Shown here piece after piece: positions 26,827-34,282 of a stretch of DNA of 34,282 bases. This stretch comes from Akkermansia muciniphila (GTDB lineage Bacteria > Verrucomicrobiota > Verrucomicrobiia > Limisphaerales > SIBE01). Location of the stretch: NCBI GenBank assembly GCA_945861765.1, contig CAMAWP010000029.1, forward strand, positions 1 to 34,282. The letters run 5' to 3'. The position numbers and the translations under genes were made by a program. The notes below the pieces were generated by a model, which was given only the letters and a program-made list of their open reading frames with translations, was not told where the DNA came from and did not search any database. The stretch's first letter is position 1. Each line of letters starts with the position of its first letter.

Positions 26827-28080
26827 TTAATAGGACTTTCGATAGATATAGATGTTTTGCAGAATGCCTGCGGCGATCAACGAGCAGAGTACTGAAGTTC
26901 CGCCGTAACTGAGCAGCGGCAGTGGAATACCCGTCACGGGCATTATGCGAATGTTCATGCCGATATTAATGAAGACGTGGCCGAAGAGCATGGTCACCAC
27001 GCCTACCGCCAAGAGTCGTCCCAGGCGATCGCGCGCCTGGCCGGCGATTTTGATCCCAGTGAAGAGGATCACAGTGTAGAGCGTGAGAACGACCACGCTG
27101 CCCAGAAATCCTTTCTCCTCGGCAATGACAGAGAAAATGAAATCATTATGGGCCACGGAACGAGGCAGGTAACCGAGGGCGTTTTGCGTCCCTTGACGCC
27201 AGCCTTTGCCCGTCAGGCCACCCGAACCGACTGAGATCAGCGCTTGTTCACTGTTCTGCGATTTGTCTCGCTGTCTATGGCGCGCGCGCTGACGTTCTGC
27301 CGCAGTAGCATTAGGCGAAGCAAAGTCCCGTCCGAAATAGACCAGCAATCGTTCTCGCTGGTATTCTTCCAGAGGTATTCGCCAATTGCTCGGAGCAAAA
27401 AGAAGATCCACCACCAACAATCCCAGGAAAAGCCCGCCCCCGCCCAGCAGTCGTTTCAAATAGGAGAGCGGGACACCAGCGACAAACATCATGACCAAGC
27501 TGATGGGCAGGAGAATCAGGGCAGAACCGAGATCGGGTTCCTTGAGAATGAGCAGGAACGGAAGAATAGTCATGCCGAGGGCTTTAAAGAACACGCTGGG
27601 CAAGCGGAGTTCCTCGACCGGTCGGCTTAGAAAATTCGCGTGAACGAGCAGAAAAGAGAGCTTGGCAAATTCGGAGGGTTGAAATTGAAAGAATCCGAGA
27701 TCGATCCATCGTTGTGCTCCGTAAACCTTTTTCGTGCCGCCCATTCCTTCAATGAGTACGACGATTAGTAATACTATCGTAATCCAATAGACGACCAAAG
27801 ACCAGCGCGCGACTCGATGGTAATCAAACAGACAAAACACGCCCGCAGCGACCAATCCCAGCATGTAGGCCAGCACCTGCTTGGTATAGGATTGTCGCAA
27901 GAGCCAGCCCAGAAAGTTTCGTAAACTCGAGTCTCGGTAGCGTTGCCAAAGGCTCATCGTCTCGTTAACGGAAGTCGCGCTGTAGATAAAGGCCGTCCCG
28001 ATCAAAATAAGTCCGAGGATGGCGAGCCACATCGACCAATCTACCCGAGATTCGCGTTCGTTGAAATGCCGCTCAAACAT
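26827..28080 (-). CDS. rodA: Rod-shape peptidoglycan glycosyltransferase RodA (SEDS family)
   Basis: A 417-residue polytopic protein with about ten membrane helices. SEDS hallmarks: GAQRWIDLGFFQFQPSEFAK (121-140), EPDLGSALILLP (181-192), GKGWRQGTQNALGYLPRSVA (291-310) followed by HNDFIFSVIAEE with Asp313, the catalytic-loop aspartate of RodA, and MPVTGIPLPLLSYGGTSV (380-397). It polymerises lipid II into glycan strands together with its partner PBP2, encoded immediately upstream (25-bp gap). The loop at about 235-275 (RERLLVYFGRDFASPNATAA... RQRARHRQRDKSQ) is longer and more basic than in E. coli. It was chosen over FtsW because of the neighbouring mrdA and mreBCD. Confidence 0.93.
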   Translation of the reverse strand: MFERHFNERESRVDWSMWLAILGLILIGTAFIYSATSVNETMSLWQRYRDSSLRNFLGWLLRQSYTKQVLAYMLGLVAAGVFCLFDYHRVARWSLVVYWITIVLLIVVLIEGMGGTKKVYGAQRWIDLGFFQFQPSEFAKLSFLLVHANFLSRPVEELRLPSVFFKALGMTILPFLLILKEPDLGSALILLPISLVMMFVAGVPLSYLKRLLGGGGLFLGLLVVDLLFAPSNWRIPLEEYQRERLLVYFGRDFASPNATAAERQRARHRQRDKSQNSEQALISVGSGGLTGKGWRQGTQNALGYLPRSVAHNDFIFSVIAEEKGFLGSVVVLTLYTVILFTGIKIAGQARDRLGRLLAVGVVTMLFGHVFINIGMNIRIMPVTGIPLPLLSYGGTSVLCSLIAAGILQNIYIYRKSY

Positions 28081-28105
28081 AGTTGCGTCTTGTTCCCATG
28101 GAGAT

Positions 28106-30112
28106 TCAGCGTTGATTGCTGGCGGTGGTCATGGGCGGCCTTGATGGGGTGGCGAAAGTTTGTGGCATGGTCGAAAGTTGCTGCTCACGCTTCAGGAGCG
28201 CTTCATAAATGATTTTGGCGATAGGAGCGCAGGTGCCTCCGCCCGATGCCCCACCCTCGACCATCACGACAACCACGTAGCGAGGAGCTTCAAAAGGAGC
28301 AAAGGAGACGAACCAGGTGATGTGTTTATCGTATTTGGCGACCACTTGGGCTGTTCCGGTTTTGCCACACACTCGCATTCCTTTTACTGCGGCTGAGCGA
28401 CCGGTCCCCCATCTACCTGTGACCGGATCGCGAAATTCCACATCGTCCAACATGGCTTGCCGGAGAAGAGCGAGGTGTTGTGGGTTCAGCATCAAATCAC
28501 GTCGAACTTGTGCAGCCGGAAAATCAATGGCAGCGATTTCAGACTGGGATTCCTGCGGTTCGATTCGGGAGACGAGGCGCGGCTGCCAAATCTTCCCGCC
28601 GCTAGCGATGCCCGCCGTCGCGACCGCCATTTGCAACGGCGTGACTTTAATCTCGCCTTGCCCGATGCAGAGGTTGGCCGTGTCCCCATCCATCCATCGG
28701 TTTCCAGAGCTTTTCCGGATATCGTCGAGCTTCGGAAAATATCCTTTTGCCTCCATGCCATTGGAGATGCCGGTGCGTTCGCCCAACCCAAAGCGAAGGC
28801 CCATTTCGACAAGCTTTTGAGGGCCAGCTTTTAATCCGAAGTTTTGGAAGTAAGGATTGCTCGAAAAGCAGAATGCCGTTCGGAACGTGAAATCGCCCGC
28901 TCCAGCCGTGTCGCCGATTGGCCGACCTCGAAGCGACAGCCGGTAAAAGCCCGCGCTGCGATAGACCTCGTCGGGATCGAGTCCCGCCTCGAGACAGGCC
29001 AGTCCCGTAATGATTTTGAAGACGGAACCTGGGGGATATTCGCCGTAAACAGCTCGGTTCAGCATGGGAAGAAGTTTTTCGTGCTGAAAAAAAGTCTCCC
29101 AACGCTCGGTTAATATGGGAGACATAAACTCATTCGGATCAAAGCTGGGAGCTGAGGCCATCGCCAAAATATCGCCATTCTCGGAATTCATGACGATTGC
29201 CGCGCCCCGTGTTTCTTCACCGGCCAAAAGCAGAGCTCGTTCCGCAGCCTGTTGGATGGTAAGATCAATCGTTAGAATGACATTCTGGCCAGGTTCTGGA
29301 GGCGTCAACATTTCCTCCGATTGGCGGTATTGCATGCTATTGACTTTGACTAGCTTGACGCCGGGCTTTCCGCGTAATTGGGTGTCGAAGGCTACTTCGA
29401 TGCCTTTAACTCCGCGGTAGTCGGGCAGCCGGAACTGGAAATCTCTCTCCTCATCTTCGGAGGGGTTGTCGTCCCTCTTCAAGTGGCCGAGGATATGGGC
29501 GGCAGCGGTGTGGTTGCGATAAACCCGAAGCGGCTGAGGTTCCAGGGCGAGGCTGGACAGGTTCGGTGATTTCTCTGCAAACATCGCCACTTGCTGGAAT
29601 GAAAGATCTTTCAAAAGCGGCAATGGCAGCGAGCGAGAGGAGTCGTAATGTTTGAGGAATTCCTTCTCCAAAAGGAATCGGGGTGCTTGAATCACAGAAC
29701 TTGTCTGGACCACTAAATTGCTGACAACTTGATAGCGGGCTTGACGTTCCAACTCATCGGTTATAGCTCGAGTTAGTCTCGTTTTTGGATGGGCCCGCTC
29801 GAATTCCCTTTTAACTGAGTTCGTGTATTGGTGCCGAAAGTTGCGGCGGAGTTCCTCCAAATACAAGTTGACGTTGTAGCACGGGCGATTGTCGGCAAGC
29901 GGCTGACGGTTGCGGTCTAAAACTTTTCCGCGTATCGCTGGAACCCGAACTGTGCGGAACGATTGGCCTTCAAGGTCCGCCTGGTATCGCTTCGCGGAGA
30001 TGACCTGGAGATACCACAATCCCCCCATGAGGATGCCCATCCCAACCAACACCATTATGGCGATCAGTTGCAGTTGGCGGTCGTTTTTCCTGAGTTGGTC
30101 GAAAATTAACAT
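28106..30112 (-). CDS. mrdA: Penicillin-binding protein 2 (elongasome transpeptidase)
   Basis: A 668-residue class B PBP. One N-terminal membrane helix (residues 13-36) is followed by the pedestal domain (RVPAIRGKVLDRNRQPLADN at 57-76; GVKGIEVAFDTQLRGKPG at 234-251). The transpeptidase domain has the nucleophile Ser363 in PGSVFK, SSN at 417-419 and KTG at 584-586 (GKTGTAQ). All active-site motifs are intact, so it should cross-link new peptidoglycan during side-wall growth with RodA. A proline/threonine tail of about 25 residues ends the protein. It starts three bases after the mreD stop, so translation is probably coupled. Length is close to the family's usual 620-650. Confidence 0.94.
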   Translation of the reverse strand: MLIFDQLRKNDRQLQLIAIMVLVGMGILMGGLWYLQVISAKRYQADLEGQSFRTVRVPAIRGKVLDRNRQPLADNRPCYNVNLYLEELRRNFRHQYTNSVKREFERAHPKTRLTRAITDELERQARYQVVSNLVVQTSSVIQAPRFLLEKEFLKHYDSSRSLPLPLLKDLSFQQVAMFAEKSPNLSSLALEPQPLRVYRNHTAAAHILGHLKRDDNPSEDEERDFQFRLPDYRGVKGIEVAFDTQLRGKPGVKLVKVNSMQYRQSEEMLTPPEPGQNVILTIDLTIQQAAERALLLAGEETRGAAIVMNSENGDILAMASAPSFDPNEFMSPILTERWETFFQHEKLLPMLNRAVYGEYPPGSVFKIITGLACLEAGLDPDEVYRSAGFYRLSLRGRPIGDTAGAGDFTFRTAFCFSSNPYFQNFGLKAGPQKLVEMGLRFGLGERTGISNGMEAKGYFPKLDDIRKSSGNRWMDGDTANLCIGQGEIKVTPLQMAVATAGIASGGKIWQPRLVSRIEPQESQSEIAAIDFPAAQVRRDLMLNPQHLALLRQAMLDDVEFRDPVTGRWGTGRSAAVKGMRVCGKTGTAQVVAKYDKHITWFVSFAPFEAPRYVVVVMVEGGASGGGTCAPIAKIIYEALLKREQQLSTMPQTFATPSRPPMTTASNQR

Positions 30113-30115
30113 CTT

Positions 30116-30667
30116 CTAGAAGCGTCCACGCTTAATCTCCCTGTCGAGTCGGAAGCTAGATTCGGGCAGCCGCTGGTACGCGAAAGCACGGTTGAGCCGA
30201 TCAAAGAGCCAGAAAAAAACTGGGCTAAATGCTCCGCCGACCCAAGCCATGACTAACCACTGCCACAACGAACCCCAGCCGATCGAAGGTTTGTATCCCC
30301 CGCCGAACAGCAGCAAGACCGTCAGAAGGGGCGCCATGGCACTGGCTAGGCATCCCAGGACGAACTGGGCGTAACGCTGCTCGCGCAAAATCAGCTCGCG
30401 ATTCCAATGGACAACAAAACCGACCAGAAACAAAGGCAGGATCGTGATGCCGAGCGGATTGGCCGACAGCGCGTCGTAACAGAGTCCTCCCAACACCGCG
30501 ACAATGCTCAGAACTGGCCAGCTGGTGCTCAAGCCGCAATAGACCATCAACGAGGGAAGCAGATCGATCTGTGCTCCGCAAAGTTCGCGGACACCGTGCT
30601 GGCACGATTGGAAAAAGACGACCAGGTAAGCCAGGAACACGAGCGCAGTGGTAGTTACGTAATTCAT
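30116..30667 (-). CDS. mreD: Rod-shape determining protein MreD
   Basis: A 183-residue membrane protein with four to five hydrophobic helices. Landmarks fit MreD: QIDLLPSLMVYCGLSTSW, LGGLCYDALSANPLGITILP (the conserved 'G...D......G...L' loop) and VVHWNRELILREQRYAQFVL. MreD links MreC and the penicillin-binding proteins in the inner membrane and is poorly conserved, so position matters: its ATG overlaps the end of mreC by four bases and mrdA follows after three bases. Confidence 0.88.
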   Translation of the reverse strand: MNYVTTTALVFLAYLVVFFQSCQHGVRELCGAQIDLLPSLMVYCGLSTSWPVLSIVAVLGGLCYDALSANPLGITILPLFLVGFVVHWNRELILREQRYAQFVLGCLASAMAPLLTVLLLFGGGYKPSIGWGSLWQWLVMAWVGGAFSPVFFWLFDRLNRAFAYQRLPESSFRLDREIKRGRF

Positions 30668-31479
30668 GGAAACAACACCCAGACTTCCTCCAGGTGGCTT
30701 AGGTCAGCCGCCAGCTTGACTCGCGCTTCAGCAAAGAGCCCAAAACCGACGGTGCTCGCATCGATGACGTGGCCGATCGGGATTCCCTTGGGAAACACGG
30801 TGCTCAATCCGCTGGTGACCACTCGAAGTCCCGGTCGGATAGCCGACTGGCTTTCGACAAAAGTAAGGTCAACCACGGTAGGATCCAAGATACTCGATGA
30901 GCCCGAAGAGATGATTCCATCGATCCCCTTGTCACGGCTCTGCTCGACCAAAGCCGCGACTCCGCAATTGGGATCGCCGATTAGAACCACTTGAGAAGTG
31001 TTGTAACCGACTTGGCTGATTTTTCCGACCAAACCCTCGCTGGCGAGGACTGGCATGTTCGTGCGGACGCCATCGCGCTGGCCTAGGTTAATGTGAAGCG
31101 TGCGCCACCAGTTGGCGGGATCGCGCAAAACGACCCGGGCTAGTTTTGGCTTCCAGGGAGTTTGCTGTTGCCATCCGAGAGCCTTGCTCAGATGACTATT
31201 TTCACTCCATACTTGGGTGCTCTGCATGACTTGGAAACGCAGGTCCTGGTTCTCGCGTTTGAGCTGCTCGATTTGGTTGAGCAAAGTCCGACGCGGTACA
31301 ACCGCGTTGCCAGCCTGCTCGGTGAGCGTTTGGTAAGAACCGGCGAGACCGAACAAAGGCAGAAAAAGACTGCCCAAAGCCAGCTTGAGTTGAGTCGTTG
31401 TCTGGCTGGGCAAGCTCAGGATAACCAGCACCAAAAACAAAACGATGCTTAAGGCTATATAGTGCGGCCTTTTTAACAT
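30664..31479 (-). CDS. mreC: Rod-shape determining protein MreC
   Basis: A 271-residue bitopic protein. A membrane helix lies at residues 6-25 (IALSIVLFLVLVILSLP), a coiled coil at about 65-95 (TLLNQIEQLKRENQDLRFQV), and a periplasmic beta-domain from about 110 (KLARVVLRDPANWWRTLHIN, GVRTNMPVLASEGLVGKISQ, GLRVVTSGLSTVFPKGIPIG). MreC forms filaments or scaffolds that activate PBP2-RodA. It ends with a four-base overlap with mreD and starts 41 bp after mreB. Confidence 0.93.
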   Translation of the reverse strand: MLKRPHYIALSIVLFLVLVILSLPSQTTTQLKLALGSLFLPLFGLAGSYQTLTEQAGNAVVPRRTLLNQIEQLKRENQDLRFQVMQSTQVWSENSHLSKALGWQQQTPWKPKLARVVLRDPANWWRTLHINLGQRDGVRTNMPVLASEGLVGKISQVGYNTSQVVLIGDPNCGVAALVEQSRDKGIDGIISSGSSSILDPTVVDLTFVESQSAIRPGLRVVTSGLSTVFPKGIPIGHVIDASTVGFGLFAEARVKLAADLSHLEEVWVLFP

Positions 31480-31520
31480 TCTTCCACCCGATCAAATTCT
31501 CGGGCGAACACAAGTCCAGG

Positions 31521-32549
31521 TCAGGTCCTGCTCGAAGAAGCGACTCGTTTAAGGAATTGGAGTTCTTGCAATACCCGGCCAGTGCCCTCTGCCACCGCGG
31601 TGAGGGGATCGTCGGCAATATGGACCGGCAGGCCGGTTTCCTCAGCCACCAATCGATCAATGCCGCGCAGCAAAGCGCCACCCCCCGCTATGACAATGCC
31701 ACGGTCCACCAAATCTGCGGATAACTCCGGTGGACACCGCTCCAAGGTAATGCGAACAGATTCCAAAATACTGGTCAGAGGCTCTTTCAAGGCTTCTCGG
31801 ATTTCTTCGGAGCGGACGGTCAATGTCTTAGGGAGGCCGGCACTAAGATCGCGGCCTTTGACTTCCATTGAAAGTTCTTGCTCCAGAGGAAATGCTGAAC
31901 CAATGCGGATTTTAATTTCTTCCGCGGTGCGTTCGCCGATCATCAAATTGTAAGCACGTTTCATGTGGGCGATGATCGTCTCATCGAATTCATCCCCGCC
32001 AACGCGAAGACTGCGGCTAAATACGATTCCAGCTAGCGAAATAATCGCGATTTCACAGGTGCCGCCGCCGATGTCAACAATCATGTTGCCGGCTGGCTCG
32101 TGGACCGGCAAACCACAGCCGATGGCCGACGCCATCGGTTGCTCTATTAAATAAACTTCGCGCGCGCCAGCATGGGTCGCCGAATCTTTGACCGCCCGTT
32201 TTTCTACTTCGGTGATTCCGGATGGGACAGCCACAACGACGCGAGGTGCAATCAGTTTTCGGTTGTGAACCTTTTGAATAAAATGCCGCAGCATCGCTTC
32301 GGTGATCTCGAAGTCAGCGATCACGCCGTCCTTCATCGGACGAATGGCAACAATGTTGCCGGGCGTGCGTCCAAGCATCCGTTTGGCTTCTTCGCCAACG
32401 GCTAAAACGTTCGTTGTGCCTGCTTGGATTGCGACGACGGAAGGCTCACGCAAAACGATGCCTCGGTCACGAACGTAAACGAGCGAATTTGCCGTTCCCA
32501 AATCAATCCCAATGTCGTTGGAAAACAAGCCTCTAAGTTGCGCTAACAT
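31521..32549 (-). CDS. mreB: Rod-shape determining actin homologue MreB
   Basis: A 342-residue actin-fold ATPase. Nucleotide motifs: phosphate 1 [15 protein letters not shown] (12-26), connect-1 region [20 protein letters not shown], phosphate 2 [17 protein letters not shown] (about 157-173), adenosine motif [17 protein letters not shown] (about 286-302). The N-terminus [13 protein letters not shown] includes the amphipathic membrane-binding stretch. MreB filaments steer the elongation complex around the cell. It is the first gene of the mreB-mreC-mreD-mrdA-rodA-rng operon; ATG 32549 has no strong Shine-Dalgarno sequence. Confidence 0.97.
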   Translation of the reverse strand: MLAQLRGLFSNDIGIDLGTANSLVYVRDRGIVLREPSVVAIQAGTTNVLAVGEEAKRMLGRTPGNIVAIRPMKDGVIADFEITEAMLRHFIQKVHNRKLIAPRVVVAVPSGITEVEKRAVKDSATHAGAREVYLIEQPMASAIGCGLPVHEPAGNMIVDIGGGTCEIAIISLAGIVFSRSLRVGGDEFDETIIAHMKRAYNLMIGERTAEEIKIRIGSAFPLEQELSMEVKGRDLSAGLPKTLTVRSEEIREALKEPLTSILESVRITLERCPPELSADLVDRGIVIAGGGALLRGIDRLVAEETGLPVHIADDPLTAVAEGTGRVLQELQFLKRVASSSRT

Positions 32550-32573
32550 GAAATGTGCCTAAACACTGGGGAC

Positions 32574-32603
32574 AGATTACGGAGGCGAAACCTTCAAGGT
32601 CAA
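32574..32603 (-). promoter_or_regulatory. Candidate promoter of the mre operon
   Basis: TTGACC (32603-32598, 5 of 6 matches) and TAATCT (32579-32574) lie 18 bp apart on the minus strand, about 25 bp before the mreB ATG. The -10 box is poor. Confidence 0.35.
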
Positions 32604-32894
32604 GACCTAATAGCTCAAGACAAGAAATGCGTCGTTTCCCAAGCGCGGCTCTAGGCTTGAAACCAGAAGCAAAACACCGGCCCACTCGGCACCGCCCTGT
32701 CGCCTATCCCATGTCGTTTGCACGATCTTTTCTGTCGAGTTTAGGTTCGATAAAATGTCTGGGAATTCCAAAAATATTCACCGAGCTCCTCCGGGAGTCA
32801 GCGCTGTCGGCTTTTTGTGCGAGTGTGACGATGCGCCACTTATTCCGATTGACATCATTGAACCGTCGCCTAAAGCTCGGAAGCCAGAGTTAAT
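32604..32894. other. Divergent intergenic region upstream of mreB
   Basis: Between the mre operon promoter and the plus-strand hypothetical gene. The plus-strand frame at 32555-32893 has non-protein-like composition (Arg/Ser-rich) and overlaps the mreB promoter, so I do not count it. No repeat or hairpin stands out. Confidence 0.45.
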
Positions 32895-33365
32895 GTGACA
32901 CTCCTTAATCTAGCAGCCGGGTTTCCAGAGGCGAGCCGCACCCGGTTCGTGCGGCTGCTCATTCTGCTTTCGGTTCTTGGCTCTAGTGCCCAGGCTCAGC
33001 CCAACAAAGAAACAATCGCTTCCAGCGGCCATTTGCCTGTGTCTGGACCGGTCGGGCTGCGAGCCCCCCATCCACAGGCGGCTAGTGCGACCGCTGATAA
33101 AGGCGAACTGAGCTCTAAAATTCCTTCAGCGACACGGGGCTACACAGTTGCCGAATCGCCTCATAACGAATTGCTTGAGGAGAAACCACGAATGCCAGGA
33201 GCGTCATCGAACATTTGGACTTCTCCGGAAAGCATCAGCGCGAAAATGCTCGTCAGGTTTTTTGAGAAAGCACCCTCGTCAAAGCAAGGCGCGGACGGAA
33301 CAGTTCGTTTTGTGCCACCCGTAAAAGCGGACGTCGTCATCCCGGAGTTCCATGTTCCCAACTAA
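32895..33365 (+). CDS. Hypothetical exported protein
   Basis: A 156-residue protein read from GTG 32895, with GGAAG about 11 bases upstream. Residues 18-34 (FVRLLILLSVLGSSAQAQ) are a signal peptide with an AQA-Q cleavage site. The mature part is Pro/Ser/Ala-rich and mostly disordered-looking, with an ordered stretch near the end (ESISAKMLVRFFEKAP, then VRFVPPVKADVVIPEFHVP). No family is recognised. The FliL-like gene follows 31 bp later in the same direction, and the pair is divergent from mreB, so a joint envelope role is possible. A real gene is likely because of the signal peptide and neighbour spacing. Confidence 0.6.
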   Translation: MTLLNLAAGFPEASRTRFVRLLILLSVLGSSAQAQPNKETIASSGHLPVSGPVGLRAPHPQAASATADKGELSSKIPSATRGYTVAESPHNELLEEKPRMPGASSNIWTSPESISAKMLVRFFEKAPSSKQGADGTVRFVPPVKADVVIPEFHVPN

Positions 33366-33396
33366 AGCTTGTTGATCGGAAGCTAAGCCTGAGCTT

Positions 33397-34011
33397 ATGG
33401 CTGCGCCAAATTCAGACCAAACATCAGGGCAAGGCGGTGGTTCTTCTTTTATGCCGCTCTTCCTTGCGCTCATCCTCATGCCCGGGGTTGCTTACTTGAC
33501 GTTCAAATACATGCCGGGCATACAGAAAGCGCGATCCGGGTTCGCCAGTGCAGGAACAAACCAGCCAAGCGGAATGGCTGCAAGCCCGACCAAAAAGAAG
33601 AAGGGGCGAGCTCAACCCAACATGCCGGTCCCTCTGGTCAACGGCCGCCTGGGATTTCACGCCGACGTTGCCAAGCAACCTGGTCAGAACCGGTTGGTAA
33701 TGACCAACGCGCCTAACGTCCGTACGTTTGATATTGCCCTCAAGCTCGCCGACATCAACAAACCGAGATATGCGATGATGGAAATCTTCATGATCGCCGA
33801 GGATACGGACGAGCTAATTGCCAAAGCGAATTTGAATCAACCTAAACTCTTTGAGGGTTTCACCAATCTCCTTAGCAATAAAACAGCCAATCAGCTTATG
33901 AAACCCGGCGGTCGAAACATTCTCCGCGCAGAGCTCGTAGCCCTTTGCAACCAGGTTTTAGGTCCGGACGCTGTCCGCGAGATCCTCATTCAGACACTGT
34001 TAGTCCAATGA
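33397..34011 (+). CDS. FliL-like membrane protein
   Basis: A 204-residue protein. After a polar N-terminus comes a membrane helix (about 19-37, MPLFLALILMPGVAYLTFKY), then a Pro/Lys-rich linker with KKKKG (about 65-69) and a periplasmic domain. The C-terminal half follows the FliL pattern: NVRTFDIALKLADINK, then YAMMEIFMIAEDTDELIAKA, and the tail FTNLLSNKTANQLMKPGGRN followed by LRAELVALCNQVLGP... ILIQTLLVQ, which resembles FliL's 'LLS.KT..EL.T.EG...L..EL...N..L....V..VLF..FVVQ'. FliL sits at the flagellar stator and stabilises it. No other flagellar gene is in the window, so this may be a stomatin-like envelope protein of FliL type rather than a flagellar one. Shine-Dalgarno GGAAG lies about 14 bases upstream. 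Confidence 0.7.
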   Translation: MAAPNSDQTSGQGGGSSFMPLFLALILMPGVAYLTFKYMPGIQKARSGFASAGTNQPSGMAASPTKKKKGRAQPNMPVPLVNGRLGFHADVAKQPGQNRLVMTNAPNVRTFDIALKLADINKPRYAMMEIFMIAEDTDELIAKANLNQPKLFEGFTNLLSNKTANQLMKPGGRNILRAELVALCNQVLGPDAVREILIQTLLVQ

Positions 34012-34019
34012 CCGTATCG

Positions 34020-34039
34020 ACCCTCCGGCATTGGAGGGT
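34020..34039 (+). terminator. Hairpin after the FliL-like gene
   Basis: ACCCTCC, a six-base loop, GGAGGGT begins nine bases after the stop codon. Only two T follow, so it may stabilise the mRNA end rather than terminate alone. Confidence 0.45.
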
Positions 34040-34228
34040 TCTCAGTGTGGGTGCTATCGCCGGTCGCTCCTGGCGTCCGCGAGCGTGTGTAAGACCTGGC
34101 CGGCTGATTCCATGAGAGCGACTCATCGAGAGGCAGGGCGGTTTCAAGAAATGCAATTAGGTCAACCAGGCTATAAAGAAAGAGCGATTTTTTTGGACAT
34201 TTTCCGCTGACTTTGTTTTACTCACGGG

Positions 34229-34282
34229 ATGTCAGCACTCTTTTGCCTGCCCAAGCGCGAACAATCCTCTGTTCTGAATGCG
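34229..34282 (+). CDS. Possible start of another gene at window edge
   Basis: ATG 34229 opens a frame, MSALFCLPKREQSSVLNA, that runs to the edge. A TATAAA at about 34172 could be a -10 box. Too short to identify; no clear ribosome site. Confidence 0.25.
   Translation, partial: MSALFCLPKREQSSVLNA

Overview
The window is about 34 kb of bacterial chromosome, most likely from the Verrucomicrobiota (Pedosphaera/Limisphaerales-like). This is an inference from gene content: a large PSCyt1-DUF1549-LamG-DUF1553 protein paired with a Tat-type DUF1501 protein, a pseudopilin with the '[20 protein letters not shown]' type of N-terminus, a CRTAC1-like FG-GAP/UnbV protein, LamG secreted proteins, and hairpin-rich intergenic repeats. 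No rRNA, tRNA, CRISPR array, prophage or intact transposase was seen.

Left part (1-9.1 kb): the N-terminal part of an SLC13/DASS anion symporter runs off the left edge. It is followed by a YhbY/CRM RNA-binding protein, a SET-domain protein with a eukaryote-like post-SET zinc motif, and a 1100-residue SNF2 helicase, all on the minus strand. A plus-strand hybrid sensor kinase (PAS-PAS-HisKA-HATPase-REC) comes next.

Middle (9.1-24.3 kb): the DUF1501 gene, a small antitoxin-like gene and the 1098-residue cytochrome/LamG/DUF1553 gene form a minus-strand set. Beyond them a 364-bp palindromic MITE-like element, with perfect terminal inverted repeats and a 10-bp target duplication, lies in the remnant of an adenylate/guanylate cyclase gene. 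Then come a cold-shock protein, DNA polymerase I with degenerate proofreading sites, a pseudopilin, a membrane-anchored FG-GAP/UnbV protein and a secreted LamG protein with a good promoter and a terminator.

Right part (24.3-34.3 kb): a tight minus-strand elongasome operon, mreB-mreC-mreD-mrdA-rodA-rng, with junctions from a 4-bp overlap to about 40 bp. MreB/C/D organise the elongation machinery, RodA polymerises glycan, PBP2 cross-links it, and RNase G/E is the last gene. Divergent from mreB are a short secreted or lipid-free periplasmic protein of unknown function and a FliL-like membrane protein. A possible third gene begins at the right edge.

Intergenic stretches at 21.5-21.8 kb and 24.4-24.8 kb carry copies of the same GC-rich hairpin repeat family. 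The observations most worth following are the palindromic element with its target duplication inside a cyclase relic, the SET/post-SET gene beside an SNF2 helicase, the orphan antitoxin-like gene, and the FliL-like gene next to the elongasome operon.
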